Numbered from the stretch's first letter, positions 54,576 to 63,048 are shown. The stretch is DNA of 64,000 nt from Paenibacillus sp. PL91 (GCF_012935325.2 NZ_JABBYG020000009.1:124001-188000); one strand, 5' to 3'. The notes: generated from the sequence alone by a model not told the origin. Numbers and translations: made by a program.

Positions 54576-54667
54576 AGAATGAACGACCATATCCCGGTAC
54601 GCCGGAGTGCAAGGCGAAGCGGCTTACGTTTCGCCTTGCAGCTTCATTCGCGTGCCGGGATCATTCT
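54576..54667 (+). other. Long hairpin in the ilvC-leuA spacer
   Basis: Three nested arms: AGAATGA / TCATTCT (54576-54582, 54661-54667), TCCCGGTACGC / GCGTGCCGGGA (54592-54602, 54650-54660, one G-T) and a perfect 11-bp TGCAAGGCGAA / TTCGCCTTGCA (54608-54618, 54630-54640). No T tract follows, so it is not a terminator. In Bacillus subtilis the ilv-leu message is processed and ilvC is protected by a 3' stem; this is the likely counterpart. Confidence 0.7.
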
Positions 54668-54681
54668 GTTCACGGAGGTGC

Positions 54682-56235
54682 ATGGCACAAATGCGGAAAA
54701 TTTATGTTTTCGATACAACGCTTCGTGACGGAGAGCAATCTCCGGGTGTAAACCTGAACACGAAGGAAAAGGTAGAGATTGCCCTTCAGCTTGAGAAGCT
54801 TGGCGTGGATCGTATGGAGGCTGGGTTCCCAGCAGCATCCCCAGGCGATCTTGCAGCGGTTAATGCGGTTGCGCGCGCAGTAAAGAACGCAACGGTCATC
54901 GGCCTCTCACGCTCCCGCGAGCAAGATATTGATGCGGTTCGTGAAGCGCTTATCGGCGCACAGGATCCGTGCATTCACGTATTTCTAGCTACAAGCCCTA
55001 TTCACCGCAAACATAAGCTGCGGATGGAGAAGGATCAGGTTCTCGAGACGGCAGAGCGTGCGATTCGTTATGCGCGGAAATACTTTGACAAAGTTGAGTT
55101 TTCAGCAGAGGATGCCGGACGTACGGAGCTGGATTTTCTTTGCCAGGTAACGGAGATGGCGATCAAAGCAGGTGCTTCGGTCGTTAATATTCCGGATACG
55201 GTCGGTTATATGAATCCGCAGGAATTCGGAAATATTTTCAAAACCTTGAAGGAAAACGTTCCGAATATCGAAACGATTCAGCTAAGCGCGCATTGTCATG
55301 ATGATCTTGGCATGGCGACTGCCAATTCACTTGCTGCGATTCTAAATGGCGCCGACCAAGTCGAGGGTACGATCAACGGTATTGGCGAGCGTGCCGGCAA
55401 TACAGCGATTGAAGAGATTGCTATGGCGCTCGCTACGCGACCTGATTTCTTCGGCGCTCAAACGACGCTTAACCTGAAGGAAATCGCAAAAACGAGCCGC
55501 CTTGTCAGCAAGCTGACGGGTATGGTCGTTCCGGGCAATAAAGCGATTGTCGGCGCCAATGCATTCGCGCATGAATCCGGCATTCATCAGGATGGTATGC
55601 TGAAGGAAAAGACAACCTACGAGATCATCTCGCCTGATACGATCGGCCTTAAGGAATCGAAGCTTGTCCTAGGCAAGCACTCCGGACGCCATGCGTTCCG
55701 CGAGAAGCTGATCGATCTTGGCTATGAGCTTGAGGATGAAGCGGTTAACACGGCTTTCGCCAGATTTAAGGATTTGGCTGACCGCAAGAAAACCGTAAGC
55801 GATGAAGATATTCTTGCCCTTCTTGAAGAGAAGCTTATTGATACGCCGGAAGTGTTCAGCTTGGAGACAATCCAAGTGAGCTATGGCAATCAATCTACGC
55901 CAAGCGCCTCTGTTCGGATTCGCAAAGCCGAAGGCGATGTCGCTGAAGAGGTGGCAATCGGCAACGGCTCCGTGGATGCGATCTACAATGCGATCGATAA
56001 GGTTACGCAGGAAAACGTTGAGCTTGAAGACTATTCGATCAAATCGGTCTCGCAAGGCAAGGATGCCCAGGGTGAGGTGCATGTTGTTTTGAAGCAGGAT
56101 GAAGTTTCTGCTCAAGGCCGTGGACTAAGCACGGATATTCTAGAGGCAAGCGCACGCGCCTATATCGATGCGCTTAACCGCTTGATCGAGAAGCGGAAGT
56201 CTCCCGGCCGTCGCGATAAGATGAGCTTGATTTAA
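54682..56235 (+). CDS. leuA: 2-isopropylmalate synthase
   Basis: A 517-residue enzyme, first step of leucine synthesis from 2-oxoisovalerate and acetyl-CoA. TIM-barrel motifs FDTTLRDGEQSPG, SAHCHDDLGMATANS (metal His) and NGIGERAGN are present; the C-terminal leucine-sensing domain (about 390-505) is complete. GGAGG lies three bases above the ATG at 54682 and 12 above a second ATG at 54691; the latter matches the Bacillus LeuA start and is equally possible. Last gene of the operon. Confidence 0.95.
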   Translation: MAQMRKIYVFDTTLRDGEQSPGVNLNTKEKVEIALQLEKLGVDRMEAGFPAASPGDLAAVNAVARAVKNATVIGLSRSREQDIDAVREALIGAQDPCIHVFLATSPIHRKHKLRMEKDQVLETAERAIRYARKYFDKVEFSAEDAGRTELDFLCQVTEMAIKAGASVVNIPDTVGYMNPQEFGNIFKTLKENVPNIETIQLSAHCHDDLGMATANSLAAILNGADQVEGTINGIGERAGNTAIEEIAMALATRPDFFGAQTTLNLKEIAKTSRLVSKLTGMVVPGNKAIVGANAFAHESGIHQDGMLKEKTTYEIISPDTIGLKESKLVLGKHSGRHAFREKLIDLGYELEDEAVNTAFARFKDLADRKKTVSDEDILALLEEKLIDTPEVFSLETIQVSYGNQSTPSASVRIRKAEGDVAEEVAIGNGSVDAIYNAIDKVTQENVELEDYSIKSVSQGKDAQGEVHVVLKQDEVSAQGRGLSTDILEASARAYIDALNRLIEKRKSPGRRDKMSLI

Positions 56236-56243
56236 ATTTTCAC

Positions 56244-56288
56244 AAAAAAAGACAGCAGCCAAGAGAACTTGCGGCTGCTGTCTTTTTT
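56244..56288 (+). terminator. Terminator after leuA
   Basis: AAAAGACAGCAGCC pairs with GGCTGCTGTCTTTT around a short loop, with six T. It ends the ilvB-leuA unit. Confidence 0.93.
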
Positions 56289-56328
56289 CGTGCACAGCCA
56301 TTTGTTTCATATTTCGTATGGGATTTCT

Positions 56329-56370
56329 ATTGGCTCTATAGACATAATCTATAGAGCCAATAGTTTTTAT
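56329..56370 (+). terminator. Second hairpin between leuA and leuB
   Basis: Perfect 13-bp stem ATTGGCTCTATAG / CTATAGAGCCAAT (56329-56341, 56349-56361) with loop ACATAAT, followed by AGTTTTTAT. A back-up terminator or a leader element for leuB. Confidence 0.65.
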
Positions 56371-56508
56371 ATCTTTGTAATCACTCCGCTTTTATGGTAC
56401 AAATGATAATAGAATGAGAATGAGTGTATAACTTGTCGAATTCAAGGTGCGAATTTTGCTGCGTTGGATGGATAAGTTTAATCGAAAATGAGGAGTGTTA
56501 CTTTAATT

Positions 56509-57588
56509 ATGTCAGAAGTAAAAAAAATCGCAGTTATTGCCGGCGACGGTATCGGACCTGAGGTTGTTGGCGAAGCGCTGAAAGTGCTCAAGAAAACAGA
56601 AGAGCTTTATGGCTACAAATTCGAAACAGAGCACGGCTTGTTCGGCGGTATTGCCATTGATGAGAAGGGCACACCGCTTCCACAAGAGACGCTTGAGCTT
56701 TGCAAAGGCGCGGACGCGGTATTGCTTGGCGCTGTTGGCGGTCCGAAATGGGACAACAACTCGAAGGAGCTTCGTCCAGAGACTGGACTCCTCGGCATTC
56801 GCAAAGCGCTTGGCTTGTTCTCCAACATTCGCCCAGCAACGGTGTTTGATTGCTTGAAAGAGGCTTCCACTTTGAAGCCGGAAGTTCTTGAAGGCACGGA
56901 TCTTATCGTTGTTCGTGAGTTGACTGGCGGCATTTACTTTGGCGAGAAATTCCGCCGTGAAGGCGCTGGCGGCGAAGAAGCGGTTGATACTTGCGTATAC
57001 AATGTGCAAGAAATCGAGCGTATCGTACGCCAAGCATTCGATATCGCAATGACTCGCGGCAAACGTCTTGCTTCGGTTGATAAAGCGAACGTGCTTGAAA
57101 CATCGCGTCTATGGCGTGAGGTTGTGAACCGGATCGCTCCTGAATATCCTGAAGTTGAGCTTGAGCATGTGCTTGTCGATAACTGTGCGATGCAATTGCT
57201 TCGCCGTCCTTCGAGCTTTGATGTCATCGTAACAGAAAACATGTTCGGCGATATTCTAAGCGATGAAGCTGCGATGCTGACTGGATCGATCGGTATGCTC
57301 TCTTCTGCTTCACTTGGCGAAGGAAGCTTTGGTTTGTACGAGCCGGTACATGGTTCAGCACCTGATATCGCTGGCCAAGGCATCTCGAACCCAATTGCAA
57401 CCATCCTATCGGTAGCTCTTATGTTCCGTTTAACGTTTGGCTATCACGAAGCTGCTGCTGCAATTGAAGCTGCCGTGAAAGAAGTGCTTGATGCTGGCCA
57501 CCGTACTGGCGATATTGCAGTTGATAAAAGCAAAGCAATCGGAACGACTGAAATGGGCGATTTGATCGTAGCAGCTCTTAGAAAATAA
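56509..57588 (+). CDS. leuB: 3-isopropylmalate dehydrogenase
   Basis: A 359-residue NAD-dependent dehydrogenase acting third in leucine synthesis. It has AVIAGDGIGPEVV at the start, RELTGGIYFG (substrate loop) and the metal/NAD part FGDILSDEAAM and EPVHGSAPDIAG. The start at 56509 matches the family; GAGGAG lies 13 bases up, rather far. It is cut off from leuA by two hairpins, so it has its own promoter, unlike the continuous Bacillus operon. leuC and leuD are not in the window. Confidence 0.95.
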   Translation: MSEVKKIAVIAGDGIGPEVVGEALKVLKKTEELYGYKFETEHGLFGGIAIDEKGTPLPQETLELCKGADAVLLGAVGGPKWDNNSKELRPETGLLGIRKALGLFSNIRPATVFDCLKEASTLKPEVLEGTDLIVVRELTGGIYFGEKFRREGAGGEEAVDTCVYNVQEIERIVRQAFDIAMTRGKRLASVDKANVLETSRLWREVVNRIAPEYPEVELEHVLVDNCAMQLLRRPSSFDVIVTENMFGDILSDEAAMLTGSIGMLSSASLGEGSFGLYEPVHGSAPDIAGQGISNPIATILSVALMFRLTFGYHEAAAAIEAAVKEVLDAGHRTGDIAVDKSKAIGTTEMGDLIVAALRK

Positions 57589-57596
57589 TTAATAGA

Positions 57597-57611
57597 TTAT
57601 AATAATTATAA
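57597..57611. promoter_or_regulatory. Perfect PerR box
   Basis: TTATAATAATTATAA, an exact 7-1-7 match to the Bacillus PerR box. It lies nine bases after leuB and 19 bases above the -35 of the peroxiredoxin promoter. A half-site TTATAATATT follows at 57623-57632. Confidence 0.8.
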
Positions 57612-57630
57612 ATAAATAGTTGTTATAATA

Positions 57631-57659
57631 TTGACTTCATTCTAGACTAGTGATACTAT
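57631..57659 (+). promoter_or_regulatory. Peroxiredoxin promoter
   Basis: TTGACT (57631-57636), 17-base spacer, TACTAT (57654-57659). Confidence 0.7.
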
Positions 57660-57733
57660 TTACTAGGTAAGTCACACAGATGAAGTGACAAAAACAATAA
57701 AAATTTATGGATAGGTCAAGGAGGTTTTCTATA

Positions 57734-58282
57734 ATGGCAGAGCGTTTGGTAGGCCGCCAGGCCCCAGATTTTTCGATGGAAACAGCAACAGGTGACGGTA
57801 AAGATTTCGGTACAGCATCCCTTGCAGATTACAAAGGCAAATGGCTGGTATTGTTCTTCTACCCACTAGATTTCACTTTCGTTTGTCCAACTGAAATTAC
57901 TGCTTTGAGCATGGCGGCAGCTGAATTCAAAAAATTAAACACTGAAGTTCTTGGTGTCAGCATCGATAGCAAACACAGCCACCGTGCATGGATCAACACG
58001 CCGGTTAACGATAATGGCCTAGGCCAACTAGAATTCCCGCTTGCTGCAGACATCACGAAAAGCGTTGCTCGTGACTACGGCGTTTTGATCGAAGAAGAAG
58101 GCATCGCGCTTCGCGGCCTATTCATCATCAACCCAGAAGGCGAAGTACAATACCAAGTTGTTAACCACAACAACGTTGGCCGCAGCGTTGACGAGACGCT
58201 TCGCGTATTGCAAGCTTTGCAATCCGGCGGACTTTGCCCTATCAACTGGAAGCCAGGTCAACAAACTTTGGTATCGAAATAA
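57734..58282 (+). CDS. Typical 2-Cys peroxiredoxin
   Basis: A 182-residue thiol peroxidase that reduces hydrogen peroxide and organic peroxides. Peroxidatic Cys51 is in FYPLDFTFVCPTE and resolving Cys168 in SGGLCPINW; the GLG and C-terminal tail of sensitive Prx1-type enzymes are present, so hyperoxidation could occur. Reductant is probably thioredoxin, as no ahpF lies nearby. Start at 57734 has AAGGAGG nine bases up. The PerR box upstream predicts peroxide induction. Confidence 0.92.
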   Translation: MAERLVGRQAPDFSMETATGDGKDFGTASLADYKGKWLVLFFYPLDFTFVCPTEITALSMAAAEFKKLNTEVLGVSIDSKHSHRAWINTPVNDNGLGQLEFPLAADITKSVARDYGVLIEEEGIALRGLFIINPEGEVQYQVVNHNNVGRSVDETLRVLQALQSGGLCPINWKPGQQTLVSK

Positions 58283-58304
58283 TAGATTTCGTACCGTTTT
58301 ATTC

Positions 58305-58343
58305 AAAACCCGCGCCATGCGATGGCGCGGGTTTTGTTTTTTT
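58305..58343 (+). terminator. Terminator after peroxiredoxin
   Basis: AAAACCCGCGCCAT / ATGGCGCGGGTTTT followed by GTTTTTTTG. Strong. Confidence 0.93.
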
Positions 58344-58440
58344 GTTTAGGCCTAGAGGCGGATATTATGATTCAAAAGCAGGAATTTCAATCATGCTGAG
58401 CGAATAATGTATACTTAGTCACTGAGCTCAAAAAAATACT

Positions 58441-58500
58441 TGGTTTGCATTCGCAAACCTAAGTTGATTCTTACGAAGCTGGTTTGCATTCGCAAACCTT
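58441..58500 (+). repeat. Two identical palindromic repeats before the next gene
   Basis: GGTTTGCATTCGCAAACCT occurs at 58442-58460 and 58481-58499. Each copy folds into a 7-bp hairpin GGTTTGC / GCAAACC. The second copy ends three bases above the AGGAGG of the 138-aa gene. The copies are 39 bases apart. They could be a tandem operator or a translation-control element. Confidence 0.7.
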
Positions 58501-58515
58501 TAGGAGGAGTCGTCA

Positions 58516-58932
58516 ATGAGTTTTTGCTGTGGAGCTAGTATGATTGGAACAAAGGGAACGCTAAAGCATTTCCGAACGCATATTCATAATGTGCCCATTA
58601 TGTTTTGTCCGGTATGCCACCGTGTAGACATTCATTATTTAATCGAAAATGAATATGAAATATTAGCCGAATATGCACATGGCGACGGCGCCGCCGAAGT
58701 TGATTTTCAGGAGTATGTGGAGCAAGAAGGCAAGGCGCTGCTTGAAAATTGCGTTAATCATGAGAATGAGGATCCGATGGATGTTGTTCATAGTCAAATC
58801 GATATGGCGCTTGATTTGCTTAGCTTCGCAAAGCAGATTGAAGACACGGAGTGGCAGCTTGTACTTAAGAAGCGTCTTGGGATGCTGAATAACAGAAGGA
58901 ATAAGCTCCGTCAACGCCGTACATCCGTTTAG
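58516..58932 (+). CDS. Small cysteine/histidine protein of unknown function
   Basis: A 138-residue cytosolic protein. The start SFCCGASMIG and CPVCHRVDIH (about 31-40), with nearby HFRTHIH, look like a zinc-binding knuckle pair. The rest is acidic and helical with a basic tail (NNRRNKLRQRR). No family recognised with confidence. Strong AGGAGG start just after two palindromic repeats; a weak terminator follows. Confidence 0.65.
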   Translation: MSFCCGASMIGTKGTLKHFRTHIHNVPIMFCPVCHRVDIHYLIENEYEILAEYAHGDGAAEVDFQEYVEQEGKALLENCVNHENEDPMDVVHSQIDMALDLLSFAKQIEDTEWQLVLKKRLGMLNNRRNKLRQRRTSV

Positions 58933-58950
58933 TTTTTAAACACGAATGGT

Positions 58951-58981
58951 GAGCCTCCTTTTCGGGGGCTTTTCTTTTTTT
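58951..58981 (+). terminator. Terminator after the 138-aa gene
   Basis: AGCCTCC / GGGGGCT (one G-T) around TTTTC and followed by TTTCTTTTTTT. Confidence 0.75.
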
Positions 58982-59009
58982 AAAATAAATGAAGATCTTC
59001 TCATAATGT

Positions 59010-59039
59010 ACCCCCTGAAACCGGTTAGACAGAAACGAA
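59010..59039 (+). promoter_or_regulatory. Candidate sigma-I promoter of sigI
   Basis: ACCCCC (59010-59015) and CGAA (59036-59039), 20 bases apart, 17 bases above sigI. These are the boxes reported for sigma-I promoters, and sigI is known to transcribe itself. The spacing was not checked against the family. Confidence 0.5.
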
Positions 59040-59055
59040 TCATACTAGTAGTGAG

Positions 59056-59880
59056 GTGGAGCGGTTGTTACTTGTATTGTTCAAACGCTTTCTGCGGAAG
59101 TCTGCTTCCACAGATGCTGCGGAGAATGAGCAGAAGCTTACTCCCGAACAATGGGTTGCTCGAATTCGTCAAGGCGATGAGCTGCTTCGAGAGCAGTTCA
59201 TAGCAGATTACAAGCCTTATATAATGAAAGTAACAAGTCGATTTTGCAAACGGTACATAGATCCGAATCAAGATGATGAATTCAGCGTGGCGCTGCTTGC
59301 TTTTAATGAAGCAATCAATCAGTTCGATAGCCATGCCGGCAAATCATTTATCGGATTTTCAGAAACCGTCATTCGCCGTCGGCTTATTGACCATGTCCGA
59401 AAAGAACAGAGGCATTCTCAGGTTGTGCCTTATAGCATGTTCGATTCTGAAGATGAGGAGCAGCCGCAATATAATTCCGTTGAAACTAGGCAAGCGATGA
59501 ATGCCTTTGAAATAAAGCGGACCGAAGACGAGAGAAAGCAGGAGATCAGTGATCTGAATCAAGAGCTTCTAAGGTTCGGGATTTCTTTTGCAGAGCTGGT
59601 AGAAGTATCGCCCAAGCATGCAGATTCCAGAAGATTGTTGATCGGAATTGCGCAAACACTTGTGAGTGAGACTGATTTATTTGACTCGTTAAAAATGACG
59701 AATAAGCTAGCGGTAAAAGAGCTAACCGAAATGTGTGGCGTTTCCCGCAAAACGGTTGAGCGAAACCGCAAATATATTATTGCGATCGCACTTATTATTT
59801 CTGGCACATACCCATACATGCACAATTACTTACATATAACCGATGACCGGTTGGATATGAATAAGGAGGTAAGCAAATGA
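59056..59880 (+). CDS. sigI: RNA polymerase sigma-I factor
   Basis: A 274-residue sigma factor of the SigI type. It has region 2 with FCKRYIDPNQDDEFSVALLAFNEAI and the C-terminal SigI-specific helix-turn-helix VKELTEMCGVSRKTVERNRKYIIAIALI. In Bacillus it drives heat-shock and cell-wall genes; in clostridia it is used for polysaccharide-related genes. The start is GTG at 59056; TTG at 59065, with a better GAGGTGGAG site, is possible. It overlaps rsgI by four bases. Confidence 0.92.
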   Translation: MERLLLVLFKRFLRKSASTDAAENEQKLTPEQWVARIRQGDELLREQFIADYKPYIMKVTSRFCKRYIDPNQDDEFSVALLAFNEAINQFDSHAGKSFIGFSETVIRRRLIDHVRKEQRHSQVVPYSMFDSEDEEQPQYNSVETRQAMNAFEIKRTEDERKQEISDLNQELLRFGISFAELVEVSPKHADSRRLLIGIAQTLVSETDLFDSLKMTNKLAVKELTEMCGVSRKTVERNRKYIIAIALIISGTYPYMHNYLHITDDRLDMNKEVSK

Positions 59881-61229
59881 AACGTGGAGTCGTTATGAGC
59901 ATTCATAAGCAGCATGCCGTTGTAATGACGGCAGACGGCCAATTTTTGCAAGCCCCTATTCAAGGGAAGACGGAAATAGGTGAAGAAATTACGTTTGAAG
60001 AGGAATATAGGAAGCCTCGCACCTTTAAAGCAGCTTATTGGTATACGAGTGCTGCGGCGATAATGCTGCTGGTGTTCCTTCCGTTTTTGCTGATGATGCA
60101 GCAGGATAAAAATCCTGTTGTCGCCTATGTAAGCATGGATATTAATCCAAGTGTTGAGCTAGGCGTAGACAAGAACGATAAGGTTCGCGAGCTGAGTGCA
60201 TTAAACGAGGACGGCAGGCTTATTATTGAAGGGCTTGAATATGAAGGTGTCAACGTGGAGACGGTAGCCGCTTCGATCCTGGAGAGGGCTAAAGGCTCAC
60301 ATTATCTCGATACGCCAAACAAAAATATTTTTATTACGAGCATGCTATTAGACGACAATTCTGCACTTAAACTCGATTATGAGCAAATTTTGACGGGAAA
60401 AGTCGACCGAACGCTTCGGAATTTATTAAAGCAGCTGGCAGCGGAGGCGGCTAGCGCGAATATTACAACGTTGTCGGTACCAAATGAGGTGCGTGAGGAA
60501 GCGGCCGCAAACGGCATTTCTTCAGGTAAAATGGCTGTATATTTAATGGCGAAGGACGAAGGTTATACGATAGAAATGGAGCAGCTCAAGCAGAACTCCA
60601 TCGATAAAGCTACGGAGTCGCTTGGCGGCTTGAAGACGATCGTAGATAATGCGGAAGGCTTAAACAAGGAAAAGCTGAAGGAGCTTGTTGCACGCGAGAA
60701 AGAGGAGAAGGCCAAGCAGCAAAAGGCGGATCAGAATACAAATACAGCTAAGCCTGCAGCTACCCCTAAATCCAATAAACCGGTAAAAGCAACAAAACCG
60801 GAGAAGCCTGTCAGCAGTGAAGTGAATAATGCTGCCGTTACAACGAAACCAGGCAAGAATGGGACATTGGACAACAAGCCGGCAACAACACCGGGGAAAT
60901 CGAATAAGCCAAACTCGCCCAATAGACCTAATGTCGATAATAAGGATGACAAGAACAAAGAAAAAGACAAGGACAAAGACAAGGACAAGGAAAAGGAAAA
61001 AGAAAAGGAAAAGGAAAAGGCGTGGGACCGCAACTGGGAAAGCTACGGTGATGAAGATCTTTTCGATATCTGGAACAGAAATAATGATCAGTGGAAATAT
61101 GATCTAGATGATGACAGCAGCAATGACAACAAGGATCGAAGGGAAAGCGAAGATAACGACAGGGAAGACGGATGGGATGATAAAAAAAGCAAGGAATTAA
61201 ATAAGGAAGACGATACCCGAAACGATTGA
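59877..61229 (+). CDS. rsgI: Anti-sigma-I factor RsgI
   Basis: A 450-residue one-span membrane anti-sigma factor. The N-terminal sigma-binding domain (about 1-50, MSIHKQHAVVMTADGQF) is cytosolic, the helix is about 57-77, and just outside is AYVSMDINPSVELGV, the conserved segment where RsgI proteins self-cleave at Asn-Pro. After the folded extracellular domain (about 85-265) comes a long charged tail with Pro/Lys linkers, a KDKDKEKEKEK run and an acidic end. No carbohydrate-binding or glycosidase domain is present, unlike many clostridial RsgIs, so this one resembles the Bacillus type. ATGA overlap with sigI. Confidence 0.88.
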   Translation: MKRGVVMSIHKQHAVVMTADGQFLQAPIQGKTEIGEEITFEEEYRKPRTFKAAYWYTSAAAIMLLVFLPFLLMMQQDKNPVVAYVSMDINPSVELGVDKNDKVRELSALNEDGRLIIEGLEYEGVNVETVAASILERAKGSHYLDTPNKNIFITSMLLDDNSALKLDYEQILTGKVDRTLRNLLKQLAAEAASANITTLSVPNEVREEAAANGISSGKMAVYLMAKDEGYTIEMEQLKQNSIDKATESLGGLKTIVDNAEGLNKEKLKELVAREKEEKAKQQKADQNTNTAKPAATPKSNKPVKATKPEKPVSSEVNNAAVTTKPGKNGTLDNKPATTPGKSNKPNSPNRPNVDNKDDKNKEKDKDKDKDKEKEKEKEKEKAWDRNWESYGDEDLFDIWNRNNDQWKYDLDDDSSNDNKDRRESEDNDREDGWDDKKSKELNKEDDTRND

Positions 61230-61322
61230 AATGCAAAGCAAGTATTGAAAATGATTGTTAGTTTACAAGTTTATCAATACAAAAATAAGGTAAGAAAGCA
61301 GTAGGGGACTTGAGACCTAATT

Positions 61323-61352
61323 GGCGCAGGGGATGACCTTGTGCCTATTTTC
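61323..61352 (+). terminator. Terminator after sigI-rsgI
   Basis: GGCGCAGG / CCTTGTGCC (two G-T) around GGATGA, followed by TATTTTCTT. Fair. Confidence 0.6.
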
Positions 61353-61378
61353 TTCTTAAAATTCGACAGGATTTCCGA

Positions 61379-61408
61379 TTGACAGCGATTGTAAACTCGC
61401 CCTATGAT
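61379..61408 (+). promoter_or_regulatory. Promoter of the histidine kinase gene
   Basis: TTGACA (61379-61384), 18-base spacer, TATGAT (61403-61408). Confidence 0.65.
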
Positions 61409-61459
61409 TAGTAGTAACTGTAACCGTTATCTATAGATATTGCCGGGGAGGAGTACAAG

Positions 61460-62833
61460 ATGCAGGCCATTCGAAAGCGCTATTTCCCGGCGCTTGCCGA
61501 GTATATACGAAGTGGTAAGGAAGTATCACTATTCCATGCCAACGAGCTGGGCAAGGAGCTTTATGGAATAAACCCGGAGGAAATTATTGCTGTTCATGAG
61601 GAGTGTATTCAGTCTTTGGCTGCCAATGTGGATTCGGAGGAAGCGATAAGATTATACAATCGCTCTTTCGTTTTCTTAATGGAAATTATGGTTGCCTGTC
61701 GTTTTCGATTGCAGCCTGAGCGGTCGAACGAGCAGAAATTCAGTGAAATGCGTGAAATGCTTTTTCGTTCCAACCGATCTTTCGAGATGGTTAAAAATAA
61801 ATACGAAAACGTCTTGCAGCATATGGACAGCGGGATCGCATTGTTTGACAACGATGGCATATTATCGTTTATCAATGTACAGATGGCCAAGCTGCTGGAC
61901 ATTCCTCGAAAGACATTAATCGGTTGTACCATAAAGGAAATATTAAGACACCGGCAGCTTACCAATTCAACGAAAAGAACGGTTTTGAGACTTTACAAAG
62001 AAATGTTTCTTATGCATAGTCGCTACTATGAATTCCAACACAAAGATGGCAAACATCTATTGGTGACGGTTACATACGGTGATCAATTAGACGGTGATTT
62101 TCTAATTAGTGTCAAGGATGTTTCGGAGTATAAGCAAATTGAACAGACGGCATTACAAAATGACAAGCTTGCCATGCTTGGAAAAATTGCTGCTGCTATC
62201 GCCCATGAAATTCGCAATCCCTTAACGAGCATCAGAGGATTCATACAACTGCTTAGGCCTTATTTAATGGAAGTAGGCAAAGAAGAGTATGCGCGTATTA
62301 TTTTGACGGAAATTGACAGGGCTAACGACATTATTTATGAATTTCTAAATTCGTCCAAGCCATCAGCACCAATGAAGCAATTGGTGTCTATCGATCATTT
62401 GATTAAAGAAGTGGTGCTTCTAACGGAAAGTGAAGCGCTCATGCGGAACTGCGAAATTAAGGCGGAGTGCTATTGCTCAGAGCATTACGTATCGATTGAT
62501 GTGAAGCAGGTAAAGCAAGTCATATTGAATATCGTCAAAAATTCGCTGGATGCCATCGAGGAGGTACAAGGCGAACGAAGAGGCCTGATCGATATCATCA
62601 CGCGAAGCAGCGGTCAAACGGCCGAAATTGTCATTAAGGACAATGGCAAAGGAATGGATAAGGCGACGATGAATCGGCTGTTCGATCCGTTCTTTACGAC
62701 GAAGCAGTCGGGTACAGGGCTTGGTTTATCGGTGAGCTACCGCATCGTTCGCAATCACAATGGGACCATTCGTGTAGAGAGCCAAGCCGGAATTGGAACA
62801 GAGTTTATTATCACGCTGCCGTTAGCCGAATGA
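61460..62833 (+). CDS. Soluble PAS histidine kinase (sporulation-kinase-like)
   Basis: A 457-residue kinase without membrane helices. A helical N-terminal domain (about 1-95) resembles the RsbR/RsbU N-terminal type. A PAS domain (about 110-225) and a HisKA dimer follow with the phospho-accepting His in AIAHEIRNPLTSIRGFIQLL, and an ATPase domain carries N (NIVKNSLDA), G1 (DNGKGMD), F (FDPFFTTK) and G2 (GTGLGLS) boxes. No response regulator lies next to it, as with the orphan Bacillus kinases that feed Spo0F. A direct link with sporulation is inference. Start follows GGGGAGG. Confidence 0.85.
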   Translation: MQAIRKRYFPALAEYIRSGKEVSLFHANELGKELYGINPEEIIAVHEECIQSLAANVDSEEAIRLYNRSFVFLMEIMVACRFRLQPERSNEQKFSEMREMLFRSNRSFEMVKNKYENVLQHMDSGIALFDNDGILSFINVQMAKLLDIPRKTLIGCTIKEILRHRQLTNSTKRTVLRLYKEMFLMHSRYYEFQHKDGKHLLVTVTYGDQLDGDFLISVKDVSEYKQIEQTALQNDKLAMLGKIAAAIAHEIRNPLTSIRGFIQLLRPYLMEVGKEEYARIILTEIDRANDIIYEFLNSSKPSAPMKQLVSIDHLIKEVVLLTESEALMRNCEIKAECYCSEHYVSIDVKQVKQVILNIVKNSLDAIEEVQGERRGLIDIITRSSGQTAEIVIKDNGKGMDKATMNRLFDPFFTTKQSGTGLGLSVSYRIVRNHNGTIRVESQAGIGTEFIITLPLAE

Positions 62834-62879
62834 AGGCTGCATGAGAGATTATTTTTTCATTCAGGCTATTTCCATTATG

Positions 62880-62920
62880 AAGCCCGGCTCCCCCAATAGG
62901 GAGGCGGGCTTTTTTGTTTT
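62880..62920 (+). terminator. Terminator after kinase gene
   Basis: AAGCCCG.CTCCC pairs with GGGAG.CGGGCTT (one mismatch) around CCAATA; followed by TTTTTTG. Confidence 0.88.
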
Positions 62921-62938
62921 AGCTTTGAATTATAAACA

Positions 62939-62967
62939 TGGAAAAGTCGAAAGACGTTCGGTATAAT
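62939..62967 (+). promoter_or_regulatory. Promoter of the aminopeptidase gene
   Basis: TGGAAA (62939-62944), 17 bases, TATAAT (62962-62967). Confidence 0.55.
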
Positions 62968-63048
62968 GAGTTTGAAAAACGTGTTGATTGTATGCAATTT
63001 TGCAGGATACATATATGTTTTATTCATAAAGAAAGCGAGGGAATACAA

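Noticed and set aside
58441..58500. Two repeats as a CRISPR array
   Set aside because: Only two copies with a 20-base spacer, each a perfect palindrome, and no cas genes nearby.
60731..61033. Reverse-strand frame rich in Ser/Phe/Leu opposite rsgI
   Set aside because: It is the mirror of the Lys/Asp/Glu repeat region in rsgI.
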